From positions 1,175,001 to 1,239,000 of the forward strand of contig NZ_CP137557.1 in assembly GCF_019249655.2 (NCBI RefSeq): a DNA stretch of 64,000 nucleotides, read 5' to 3'. This document shows, in pieces, positions 55,376 to 62,373 of the stretch. The stretch's first letter is position 1. The number at the start of each line of letters is the position of its first letter. The stretch comes from Segatella copri. GTDB lineage: Bacteria > Bacteroidota > Bacteroidia > Bacteroidales > Bacteroidaceae. The translations under genes were made by a program, and so were the position numbers. Below the pieces are notes generated by a model. It had not been told where the DNA came from. It saw nothing but the letters and a program-made list of their open reading frames with translations, and made no database searches.

Positions 55376-55489
55376 TACATAGTAACAGAAGATCATCATT
55401 ATGATGTCTTGAAAGAAATCCCGTTTCCTAAGGTAGATGTGATTAAGTTAAGGGAGTTTATGTTGGAACTTCAAACTATCTCAGAATAA
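55376..55489 (+). pseudogene. C-terminal remnant of PIN-domain (VapC-like) toxin
   Basis: The open segment YIVTEDHHYDVLKEIPFP ... LELQTISE and stop matches the C-terminal end of PIN-family toxins (VTEDHH-type strand, then PKV-DVI). The start and catalytic N-terminus are deleted right after the antitoxin stop and the TTAT that normally overlaps the toxin ATG. The N-terminal half of a related toxin survives at 59162-59338. Confidence 0.75.
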
Positions 55490-55560
55490 ATCCAGCCTTT
55501 CAGCATTTCTGATTCTGAAAGGCTTTTTTGTATCTTAAAATGAAGAAAGTCACTCTTTTC

Positions 55561-55592
55561 TTTGGCATTTCCAATTCTTTTTGTTACTTTTG
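55561..55592 (+). promoter_or_regulatory. Toxin-antitoxin cassette promoter, copy 2
   Basis: TTTG 55561-55564, 20-nt spacer, TACTTTTG 55585-55592. Same flanks (GAAGAAAGTC, CATTTCCAATTC, TGTGGCGTTAATTTAAAAGA) as copies 1 and 3, though the gene it drives is unrelated. Confidence 0.85.
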
Positions 55593-55620
55593 TGGCGTTA
55601 ATTTAAAAGAAAGGAACAAG

Positions 55621-55899
55621 ATGGAAACGATTAATATTCAGTTTCAAGTACCTTCTACAGGTCAATATACGCTTGACGAATTTGTCGCTAAGCTCAAAGA
55701 CTATGCTGAAAAATTAGCTGCTTCTATCTCCAAATCAGGAAATAGTTACCAGGAAAGATATATGAGCCAGGCAGAGCAGGAAGCCTATGTGGCAGAAAGC
55801 CTCAACCGTGCTCTTGATGAAATGGAAGCTCATAAGAAGAATGGGACTAAGCCGATGAGTTTTGCTGATTTTATGGCTAAACTTGATGAGGAGAATTAG
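55621..55899 (+). CDS. Antitoxin-like protein, toxin partner deleted
   Basis: The 92-aa product is counted from ATG 55621, right after the AAAGAAAGGA leader. An upstream in-frame ATG at 55528 lies in the promoter and is rejected. METINIQFQVPSTGQYTLDEFVAKLKDY looks like an N-terminal DNA-binding or dimerisation region, and the C-terminal MSFADFMAKLDEEN like a toxin-binding tail. It shares the promoter cassette of the PIN-toxin modules. Only five codons (55902-55919) of the next gene survive. Confidence 0.65.
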   Translation: METINIQFQVPSTGQYTLDEFVAKLKDYAEKLAASISKSGNSYQERYMSQAEQEAYVAESLNRALDEMEAHKKNGTKPMSFADFMAKLDEEN

Positions 55900-56377
55900 T
55901 CATGGAAGTTGAAATATGAATTAAAATACATACAAGAACCGCCCCCACTATCATGTCAGCAATCGCAAACATCAAGCATTGATAACGCCATTTTTTTATA
56001 TTGATGTCACGTATGCTTTCGAAGTACTCAAAATAGCAATGGTCATATTTTGATATGGACATAATATAAAGCGACAAACAAAATAATATCAATACAATAT
56101 AGCAGACCGTTATTTTGTGCCCTAGAAAGAGGCTAACTAAAACCATAAACAACAAGGCTATAGGTGCAGAAAGAACACCAATTATAGCGATTGAATGATT
56201 GTTTGCCACCCATAGCGAATCACGTCTTAATCGTTTTTTATCATTATGCCCTAGTATGTTTTTACCAAATGTTATCTTTGCGTCTATTGCCAAATCCCAT
56301 TGGGAAAGCATATCGCTTATAACATAATTTAGAATATTGTAATAATATACAAATGTTCCCAGATAATTTCTTTTCAT
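55877..56377 (-). CDS. Small membrane protein, duplicate copy 1 (extended C-terminus)
   Basis: The 166-aa product starts at MKRNYLGTF (56377). The longer upstream frame crosses unrelated sequence. Three hydrophobic spans are visible (SIAIIGVLSAPIALLFMVLVSLFLG, CYIVLILFCLSLYIMSI, LMFAIADMIVGAVLVCILI). It is over 98% identical to the copy at 57597-58067, but its stop was lost at the duplication boundary, so it gains 10 foreign residues (STSMTNSPHQV-type tail). The gene runs into the antitoxin 3' end on the opposite strand. Function unknown; membrane immunity protein is one possibility. Confidence 0.7.
   Translation of the reverse strand: MKRNYLGTFVYYYNILNYVISDMLSQWDLAIDAKITFGKNILGHNDKKRLRRDSLWVANNHSIAIIGVLSAPIALLFMVLVSLFLGHKITVCYIVLILFCLSLYIMSISKYDHCYFEYFESIRDINIKKWRYQCLMFAIADMIVGAVLVCILIHISTSMTNSPHQV
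55902..55919 (+). pseudogene. Five-codon stub of the lost toxin gene
   Basis: ATG 55902 reads MEVEI then stop. It is cut at 55914, where the duplicated membrane-protein segment begins. That boundary explains the loss of the toxin partner. Confidence 0.45.
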
Positions 56378-56380
56378 ATT
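55914..56380. repeat. 467-bp direct repeat, copy 1
   Basis: Nearly identical to 57601-58070: a few substitutions and one 3-bp indel near the right end. It encloses the membrane-protein gene. Confidence 0.92.
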
Positions 56381-56454
56381 CACTCTCAGTCCCGTTACCA
56401 ACTGATCAGTCAATGGCTTACGCTGCTTCTTAATCGAAATATATAGAACAATCT

Positions 56455-56494
56455 GTATGGTTGAAATTGCCCTTTCAGGCTGTTCCAACCATAC
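56455..56494. repeat. Palindromic extragenic repeat, copy B
   Basis: Same 40-bp palindrome as 53294-53333 with two to three changes. Downstream bases (AATCGAA) also match. Confidence 0.8.
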
Positions 56495-56639
56495 AAATCG
56501 AAAAATAGAATCAGAGAGCCGTCCTTCAAATTCTCCTCCGTAACAACCACCAGCTCTACAAAGAAGAACAGGACTTTTGAGACGAATCAATTAATCCGCC
56601 AAAACCAACACTGTTTATTCAGCCAGTATTCGGTTACAC

Positions 56640-56987
56640 TTATTGATCTTCTAGGACAAATGAAAATAAAGGCATATCACAAAAATGACTTTTAAAACCT
56701 CTTATGTAAGATTCGGATTTATTGCAACTATTTTGCACGTAATCGTAATATGACTCATTTGGAGTTCTATCATAATACCAATTATCATCCGAGTAGTCTA
56801 TAGCAGAATTATTCATACTATATACATCACCACCCAAAATCGGAATCGCTAAAAGTTTGCATAATTGCACTATTTTAAGTGCTTCTTGGTATGGAAAAGC
56901 ATAGCCTTCAATACCTAAATTCTTCAAGGAATAATATTCTGTAATATTATTACCTCGAATAATTGAAATTATATCATTCTGTTTCAT
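56640..56987 (-). CDS. Imm40-like immunity protein
   Basis: The 115-aa product carries a pattern I associate with the Imm40 immunity family: AFPYQEALKIVQLCK, the strand IPILGGDVYSMN, DNWYYDRTPNESYYDYVQNS and the helix ESYIRGF. Such proteins neutralise polymorphic or contact-dependent toxins. No cognate toxin is adjacent; the only toxin-like piece is at 53763-54122. The gene directly follows an IS1634-type transposase fragment, 1 bp apart on the same strand. The family call is from memory. Confidence 0.6.
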   Translation of the reverse strand: MKQNDIISIIRGNNITEYYSLKNLGIEGYAFPYQEALKIVQLCKLLAIPILGGDVYSMNNSAIDYSDDNWYYDRTPNESYYDYVQNSCNKSESYIRGFKSHFCDMPLFSFVLEDQ

Positions 56988-56988
56988 T

Positions 56989-57378
56989 TTAAGGGTCTAA
57001 ATAATCTATGATTAATATATCCGTTTGGCTCTTTGATAAATTCAAATACACCATTTTTTCGCGAGCCTTGCGCTCGGCGATGAGACGGGGATTGTTCTCC
57101 TGGGCATACTTGCTGCTACGGTACTTCACATATTGAGACATGGCTTCCTCGTAGAGCTTTGGGTTATTGCACATCACGCTTTGGCCATCCTCAATCATAG
57201 TGGTAAGCATGGCTGCCAGTCGGTTACGTTCATCCTTGTCAAAGCCGGGAAGTTCTCCAAGACAAAGGACACTACGATGCTTAGTCTTGCCATTTTTGTC
57301 GATGTAAGACTTCGTGAGACGGTAGTAATTAATACCCCTGCCTTGTCTCATCTCATTTCGGACAAGTAGCGCAAACAT
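56989..57378 (-). pseudogene. IS1634-like transposase, N-terminal fragment
   Basis: A 129-aa frame (MFALLVRNEMRQGRG, YIDKNGKTKHRSVLCLGEL, ERNRLAAMLTTMIEDGQ, KAREKMVYLNLSKS) matches the start of IS1634/IS4-group transposases, which are normally about 550-600 aa. The catalytic domain is gone; the frame ends just before the Imm40-like gene. Its leader (57379-57600) is AT-rich and contains the likely former IS end. Confidence 0.7.
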
Positions 57379-57596
57379 GAATCAGATAGTGTGGATGGTG
57401 GTATAATGGTTTACAGAGCAGAACTATATCCACAGGTTGATCTTATGATAGCCGTCAGCATTAATAAATTACGCTTATATCAAATTGTTTTCGTTTCAAT
57501 TCTTTTAGCCAAGATTTTTACGACCAAAATTATTTTTCAAAAATTTTCAGGGTGTTTTTGTTAGCATAAAAATCGACCCCAAATTTTTATGTGGGC

Positions 57597-58067
57597 TCAT
57601 ATATGAATTAAAACACATACAAGAACCGCCCCCACTATCATGTCAGCAATCGCAAACATCAAGCATTGATAACGCCATTTTTTTATATTGATGTCACGTA
57701 TGCTTTCGAAGTACTCAAAATAGCAATGGTCATATTTTGATATGGACATAATATAAAGCGACAAACAAAATAATATCAATACAATATAGCAGGCCGTTAT
57801 TTTGTGCCCTAGAAAGAGGCTAACTAAAACCATAAACAACAAGGCTATAGGTGCAGAAAGAACACCAATTATAGCGATTGAATGATTGTTTGCCACCCAT
57901 AGCGAATCACGTCTTAATCGTTTTTTATCATTATGCCCTAGTATGTTTTTACCAAATGTTATCTTTGCGTCTATTGCCAAATCCCATTGGGAAAGCATAT
58001 CGCTTATAACATAATTTAGAATATTGTAATAATATACAAATGTTCCCAGATAATTTCTTTTCTTCAT
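57597..58067 (-). CDS. Small membrane protein, duplicate copy 2 (native C-terminus)
   Basis: The 156-aa product (MKKRNYLGTFVYYYNILNY ... VLVCVLIHI) has three predicted membrane spans and a soluble N-terminal third. It differs from copy 1 at only a few residues (Val/Ala, Ile/Val, one extra Lys). The two copies flank the Imm40-like gene and the IS1634 fragment in direct orientation. Family not recognised. Confidence 0.7.
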   Translation of the reverse strand: MKKRNYLGTFVYYYNILNYVISDMLSQWDLAIDAKITFGKNILGHNDKKRLRRDSLWVANNHSIAIIGVLSAPIALLFMVLVSLFLGHKITACYIVLILFCLSLYIMSISKYDHCYFEYFESIRDINIKKWRYQCLMFAIADMIVGAVLVCVLIHI

Positions 58068-58070
58068 ATT
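57601..58070. repeat. 470-bp direct repeat, copy 2
   Basis: See 55914-56380. The repeats are 1,687 bp apart start to start, so recombination would remove the Imm40-like gene. Confidence 0.92.
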
Positions 58071-58235
58071 TTAATTATTATTTATAGTACTGCCGTTTAT
58101 TAGACAGCGTTTAATATTAATTTAAGAATATAATTCAGAACAAGGAGAAAGAGGTATAAGCCTCTCTGTCTTGCTCTGGCTTGCTGTTAGCAAGACTTTT
58201 TGTTTTGGTCACAGCAAAGTTAAGCAATTATTATT

Positions 58236-58358
58236 TCACTTCCAAATGTTGGCAGAGAGTGTATTGCTCAGTCTCCAGCCGACGATGAAACGGCTGTAAA
58301 CGTCTATTATAGCATAGAGGTACATAAAGCCTTCTTTCATGGGGATTTATGAGATATC
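58236..58358 (-). pseudogene. IS3-family transposase, internal fragment
   Basis: The minus-strand frame reads DIS-stop-IPMKEGFMYLYAIIDVYSRFIVG and WRLSNTLSANIWK. This is the rve/integrase core around the second catalytic Asp of IS3-family OrfB. The flanking parts are missing and one stop interrupts it. Confidence 0.75.
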
Positions 58359-58384
58359 CGTACTCTGACTTTTCCTGATTTCAG

Positions 58385-58487
58385 TAGACACTTTTTTACT
58401 TTATAAACTAGAAAGGTAGACACTATCAATTTCATAAAACTGAAATAGTAGACACTCCTTATTTTTTGTTCCTAATTTGATAGACAC
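58385..58487. repeat. Four TAGACAC heptamers at 32-bp period
   Basis: TAGACAC starts at 58385, 58417, 58449 and 58481, each exactly 32 bp apart, with unrelated AT-rich spacers. The first and third are preceded by TTCAG/TGAAATAG-like words. It lies between two IS3 fragments and may be a transposase-binding end. Confidence 0.8.
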
Positions 58488-58585
58488 AATAAAAAGAATC
58501 GTACTATATTTGTAGTCACTACTCTTCCACTGGACTTACCGAACCCGGACTTGCTCTTTTGGTCCTGCAAAGATACACAATCTTT

Positions 58586-58798
58586 TTAAGAATCCTTCTT
58601 TTTCGAAGTATAAATTTTCTTTTTCCACATCTTTTGTTGGATTCCTTGCTCCAAATGTACTTTTGACGGAGTTTTATAGCCTATACTCATGTGTGGTCTG
58701 CGGTTATTATAGAATTGTATATAACGACCGATGGTATCCCTAGCACATTCCACACGTTCGGCAATGGCATTGTCTGTTGGCTTATAGTCTTCCGTCAT
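58586..58798 (-). pseudogene. IS3-family (IS150-like) transposase, C-terminal fragment
   Basis: The 70-aa frame (MTEDYKPTDNAIAERV, then ARDTIGRYIQFYNNRRPHMSIGYKTPSKVHLEQG) matches the end of IS3-family OrfB, including the final catalytic Glu region. The usual segment between AIAERV and ARDTI is deleted. On the minus strand it lies upstream of the internal fragment at 58236, so the two come from different or rearranged copies. Confidence 0.82.
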
Positions 58799-58888
58799 GC
58801 TAATACTGATATCATATTCCTGTAACTTCTGAACATTATCTGATGCTGAAAGGTTTTTTGTGTCTTAAAGCGAAGAAAGTCGTTCTTT

Positions 58889-58921
58889 TTTGGGCATTTC
58901 CAATTCTTTTCGTTAATTTTG
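58889..58921 (+). promoter_or_regulatory. Toxin-antitoxin cassette promoter, copy 3
   Basis: TTTG 58889-58892, 21-nt spacer, TAATTTTG 58914-58921. The surrounding cassette matches copies at 55030-55150 and 55500-55620. Confidence 0.85.
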
Positions 58922-58951
58922 TGGCGTTAATTTAAAAGAAAGGATTTTGAT

Positions 58952-59159
58952 ATGGCAGCAACTGTTTTTAATCAAGCACAGCTTGAACTTTTAGATATGA
59001 TGCAATGGGTAAAAAGCCCGGAAGCATTGGCAGAACTCTGATTTCTTAGCCAAGAAGGGACAGGAAGAATTAGATGCAATGTGGGAGCGTGGGGAAATGA
59101 CAGAAGAAAAGCTGAAGAGCTTTGAGACATTGCACAAAAGAACTCCTTATCGCCGATAG
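58952..59159 (+). pseudogene. Antitoxin-like gene, frameshifted copy
   Basis: Almost identical to 55151-55372, but 14 nt are missing after GCATTGGCAGAA (about 59035), causing a frameshift and a TGA. The 3' end (AMWERGEMTEEKLK, RTPYRR) is intact in the other frame, and its stop adjoins the toxin ATG. Confidence 0.85.
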
Positions 59160-59161
59160 TT

Positions 59162-59338
59162 ATGAATATTGTTTTGGACACCAATTGCCTTGTTATTGCA
59201 ATTTCAAGGCAAAGCGAATACCATCAAGTATGGCAAGATTTTCTTGCTGGTAAATTGATTATCAAGGATCATACGATGGCTGCCCTTGGTTTGGGCGGTA
59301 AACCGTATAAGAAAATAAAGGTGACGCATCTTATTTGA
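59162..59338 (+). pseudogene. N-terminal fragment of PIN-domain toxin with foreign tail
   Basis: ATG 59162 opens a 58-aa frame. MNIVLDTNCLVIAISRQSEY is a typical PIN-domain start with the first catalytic Asp (LDTN). After about residue 35 (FLAGKLII) it switches to KDHTMAALGLGGKPYKKIKVTHLI, which does not look like a PIN domain and may be the end of another deleted gene. The C-terminal catalytic acids are absent, so it should be inactive. Confidence 0.75.
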
Positions 59339-59351
59339 TGCGCCACCTTTT
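59318..59351 (+). terminator. Intrinsic terminator
   Basis: Stem GGTGACGCATC with GATGCGCCACC (one mismatch), 5-6-nt loop and a TTTT tail. Followed by a 31-bp segment (59348-59378) nearly identical to 15315-15345. Confidence 0.85.
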
Positions 59352-59394
59352 GTTTGACTAGCACGTATGTTGTCTAATATCGGACAGCAATAGA

Positions 59395-60477
59395 TTAAGA
59401 AAGTGTTGCTTCAATGTCTTCAATTGTAGGCAACTGGCTCTGTATGTTTTCAGGCATGAGCTTAGATAACTGATATTCGGAGATGCCTATTGGCTGATTG
59501 GTTGATTCAAGAGCATATTGAGCCATCACATTGTTCTTGGTTTTGCAGATAAGCAAACCTATCGTAGGGTTGTCAGTAGGCTTCTTTTTTATATGGTTTA
59601 CTGCACTCACATATACGCCCAACTGTCCCAGATGTTCTGCTTTGAATTTAGTAATCTTCAGCTCAACGACCACATAGCAGCGCAGTTCCAAGTGATAGAA
59701 AAGCAAATCGGGATATACCGTATCTTCTCCTACTTGTAGTGGAACTTGACTCCCGACAAAAGCAAAGCCGGTACCCAATTCAAGCAAGAAACGTGTGACA
59801 TTTTGGGTAAGTCCATGTTCCAACTCTCGCTCTCTGTATTCACCATCAAGCGTGAGGAAGTCGAAATTATAGGGGTCTTTCAATGTTTGAGCAGCCAATT
59901 CGCTTTGAGGATTAGCCAACAGTCTTGTGAAATTATTCACAGCCTTTCCCTGTCGCTCATACAGATTGGTATCAAGAAAATTGAGAAGAATTGCACGGCT
60001 CCAGCCATTTTCTACAGTCTTTTTCAAGTAGAACACGGCACGATTAACGTCCTTGCATTGCGATATGATATACAGATGATGCCCCCAAGGAACGGAGAAG
60101 AAAGCCTCCTCGCTTATTTGGACAACAGGTTGTTGCCCATCATCTTTGCTTAATTTGGCAACAGGTTGTTGCCAAATTGTAATTCGCTGATTATAAAACT
60201 CATACCATTGGCGAATATACCTTAGATTACGATAGGAAAACCCTTTCATATCAGGAAACTCCGCCATAAGTTCACGGCTCAATTCTTTGAGCCAGCCATC
60301 GCCCCAAGATGCAGATTTCTGCTTTTCGCAGATGTCAGCACCCATACGCCAATAAAGGCGAAGCAATTCTGTGTTCACCTTTATTGCCGCCTTTATTTGT
60401 GCGCTGCGTATATCTTTCTTCAACAGCGAGACCCAGCTTTTGAACTCGCTATTGCTTGCCAATGTCATATTTGCCAT
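59395..60477 (-). CDS. YhcG/DUF1016-family PD-(D/E)XK nuclease
   Basis: The 360-aa protein has the full two-domain form. The N-terminal DUF1016 part (about 1-165) contains VNTELLRLYWRMGADICEKQ, GWGDGWLKELSRELM-like text, GFSYRNLRYIRQWYEFY and VPWGHHLYIISQCK. The C-terminal nuclease part (about 180-345) contains D in TVYPDLLFYH and E-x-K in CYVVVELKITKFK, with the following LGQLGVYVSAVNH. Family members occur near restriction-modification and mobile genes; the precise role is not settled. It lies at the edge of the decayed accessory island. Confidence 0.92.
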   Translation of the reverse strand: MANMTLASNSEFKSWVSLLKKDIRSAQIKAAIKVNTELLRLYWRMGADICEKQKSASWGDGWLKELSRELMAEFPDMKGFSYRNLRYIRQWYEFYNQRITIWQQPVAKLSKDDGQQPVVQISEEAFFSVPWGHHLYIISQCKDVNRAVFYLKKTVENGWSRAILLNFLDTNLYERQGKAVNNFTRLLANPQSELAAQTLKDPYNFDFLTLDGEYRERELEHGLTQNVTRFLLELGTGFAFVGSQVPLQVGEDTVYPDLLFYHLELRCYVVVELKITKFKAEHLGQLGVYVSAVNHIKKKPTDNPTIGLLICKTKNNVMAQYALESTNQPIGISEYQLSKLMPENIQSQLPTIEDIEATLS

Positions 60478-60575
60478 ATTCTATACCTTTTCAAATCTGC
60501 CACAACACTATGGCTTTAAACAGGATCACCTATATTGCATCCACACGCTTTTACAGGTGACCCATTAAAACAGCC

Positions 60576-61418
60576 TTATTCTACCAGTCGGATGCTCATA
60601 GGGCTTACGGTGATGAGGCGCTTCTTGTAGAGGTCGCCTATGGCACGCTTGTAAACCTTCTTGCTCACGTGGAAACGCTCGTAGATGTCGTCGGCCTCGC
60701 TCTTGTCGCCAAGGTTGCACTCGCCGTCGTTGTCCAGAAGATACTGGTAGAGGGTTTCGGCGAAATCGGCTGTCTGCTGGATGCCGGTCTTCTGCAGGGT
60801 GACGTCTATCTTTCCATCAGGACGAACTCTTCCGATGTAGCCCTTCATCTTGTCACCCGTGTGGATGTACTGGAAGATCTGGTCCTGATAGAGCAGACCC
60901 GGATACTGGTTGTCGATGATAACCTTGAAGCCGAGGTCGGTTTTCTGCCAGATGAGGAGATCCACCTCATCGCCATGCTTGTAGTGAGGATGGTCTTCGT
61001 TGAGATAACGCTCTATCTTGGCAGAGGCAACGATGCGGTAGCTCTCCTCGTCGATGTGGATATGCACGATGTAGGAGTTGCCGAGCACCATGCGCTTCTT
61101 CTGCTCGCGGAACGGGCAGAAGATGTCCTTCATCAGTCCCCAGCCCAGGAAGGCTCCGTATTCGTTGACCCATTTCACTTCGAGATAGGCGAAGTCGCCG
61201 ACTTTAGCCAATGGGGTTTCGGTGGTAGCGATGAGGCGCTCTTCCTGGTCGAGATAGATGAAGACATCCAGCTCGTCTCCGATGCCAGCGTCTTCTGGAA
61301 CGTAGCGGGATGGAAGGAGGATTTCTCCCTCGTCACCACCATCGAGATACAGACCGAAATCTACTTTCTTTACGATGCGAAGGCGATTGTAATCGCCGAG
61401 TTTTATCTTTTTTGCCAT
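60576..61418 (-). CDS. CvfB-like S1 RNA-binding protein
   Basis: The 280-aa protein has tandem S1-like beta barrels (YNRLRIVKKVDFGLYLDG, DFAYLEVKWVNEYGAFLGWGL, KGYIGRVRPDGKIDVTLQK) and a C-terminal winged helix (DDIYERFHVSKKVYKRAIGDLYKKRLI). This is the CvfB/YitL layout, a regulator that binds RNA in staphylococci. It lies 31 bp after lolD on the same strand, so the two are probably one transcript. Confidence 0.88.
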   Translation of the reverse strand: MAKKIKLGDYNRLRIVKKVDFGLYLDGGDEGEILLPSRYVPEDAGIGDELDVFIYLDQEERLIATTETPLAKVGDFAYLEVKWVNEYGAFLGWGLMKDIFCPFREQKKRMVLGNSYIVHIHIDEESYRIVASAKIERYLNEDHPHYKHGDEVDLLIWQKTDLGFKVIIDNQYPGLLYQDQIFQYIHTGDKMKGYIGRVRPDGKIDVTLQKTGIQQTADFAETLYQYLLDNDGECNLGDKSEADDIYERFHVSKKVYKRAIGDLYKKRLITVSPMSIRLVE

Positions 61419-61449
61419 ATCATATTATTTTCGAGAATATAAAATGCTT

Positions 61450-62199
61450 TTAGATGCAATCTGCGGATGATTCTGGTTCTTCTGCAGCAGACTCTTCCTT
61501 GTTATCAGCAGTTTCTTCCTTGTTATCAGCAGCTCCTGCCTCCACCGTTTTCTCTATCATTCCATCCTTGAGATGGATGGTGCGGTCGGTGATGGACGCA
61601 AGACCCTCATCGTGGGTAACGATGACGAAAGTCTGACCGAACTTGTCTCTCAGGTCGAAGAAGAGCTGGTGAAGCTCTGCCTTGTTCTTGGTGTCGAGAC
61701 TTCCTGATGGCTCATCGGCAAGGATGACGGCAGGGTTGTTGACCAGGGCTCTTGCCACGGCTACACGCTGCTTCTCACCACCGGATAACTCGGCAGGCTT
61801 GTGGTTGGCTCTGTCGCTCAAACCCATGAATTCCAGTAACTCCTCGGCACGCTCCTTGGCTTCCTTTCTGCCCTTTCCGGCGATGAAGGCAGGAATCATG
61901 ATGTTCTCCAGGGCGGTGAACTCAGGGAGAAGCTGATGGAACTGGAAGACGAAACCGAGATGCTGGTTGCGGAAATCGCTCAGCTTCTTGGTGCTGAGGC
62001 TGCGCACATCCACACCATCCACCTCAATGCTGCCACTATCTGGCTTGTCGAGGGTACCGATAATCTGGAGAAGTGTGGTCTTGCCGGCACCACTAGGTCC
62101 GACGATGCTTACCACCTCGCCCTTGTCAATATGCAGGTCGATGCCCTTAAGCACCTGCAGGGAGCCGAAGCTCTTGGTTATACCTTTTATATCAATCAT
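61450..62199 (-). CDS. lolD: LolD-like lipoprotein-release ABC ATPase
   Basis: The 249-aa protein is counted from ATG 62199 ([12 protein letters not shown]); the upstream frame start at 62238 is rejected because it spans the promoter. Walker [10 protein letters not shown] (about 37-45), signature [15 protein letters not shown] (about 140) and Walker [13 protein letters not shown] (about 160) are present. An acidic tail ([18 protein letters not shown]) contains a small in-frame duplication and is not part of the usual fold. It should power LolCE-type lipoprotein sorting; the permease gene is not in the window. Confidence 0.88.
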   Translation of the reverse strand: MIDIKGITKSFGSLQVLKGIDLHIDKGEVVSIVGPSGAGKTTLLQIIGTLDKPDSGSIEVDGVDVRSLSTKKLSDFRNQHLGFVFQFHQLLPEFTALENIMIPAFIAGKGRKEAKERAEELLEFMGLSDRANHKPAELSGGEKQRVAVARALVNNPAVILADEPSGSLDTKNKAELHQLFFDLRDKFGQTFVIVTHDEGLASITDRTIHLKDGMIEKTVEAGAADNKEETADNKEESAAEEPESSADCI

Positions 62200-62225
62200 T
62201 TTCTTATTCAAAGTTATTTTGCAGG

Positions 62226-62233
62226 CAAAATTA
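62226..62233 (-). promoter_or_regulatory. -7 element for lolD-cvfB
   Basis: TAATTTTG on the minus strand, 27 bases before the lolD start. Confidence 0.6.
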
Positions 62234-62297
62234 AGCAAAATATTTGAAAATGCCTAATTTTAAGAGATAAAAAGAAATAAGTAGAGATATAAAAAAA

Positions 62298-62335
62298 CAA
62301 AACGAGCCTTATTCTTGCAAATAAAGCTCGTTTCA
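62298..62335 (-). terminator. Terminator of GH28 operon
   Basis: AAACGAGC (62300-62307) pairs with GCTCGTTT (62326-62333), with extra TTATT/AATAA pairing. On the minus strand it is followed by a long T run. Confidence 0.82.
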
Positions 62336-62373
62336 GTACTCAATTCTGTATTACTTTCTATAAAATGTATGTG

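Larger units (their letters stand above)
58068..58585. other. Gene-poor stretch with IS3 fragment and 32-bp-spaced repeats
   Basis: No intact gene. It contains an AT-rich leader for the membrane protein (58068-58160), a small stem near 58188-58204 with a T run, the IS3 middle fragment at 58236-58358, and four TAGACAC heptamers at exact 32-bp steps (58385-58487). Confidence 0.7.

Noticed and set aside
56508..56590. Transposase-like C-terminal tail on the plus strand (AVLQILLRNNHQLYKEEQDF)
   Set aside because: It resembles the end of some mobile-element or nuclease protein, but is too short to assign and has no upstream frame.
58385..58487. Possible CRISPR-like array of 32-bp period
   Set aside because: Only a 7-bp word repeats; CRISPR repeats are longer, and there are no cas genes.
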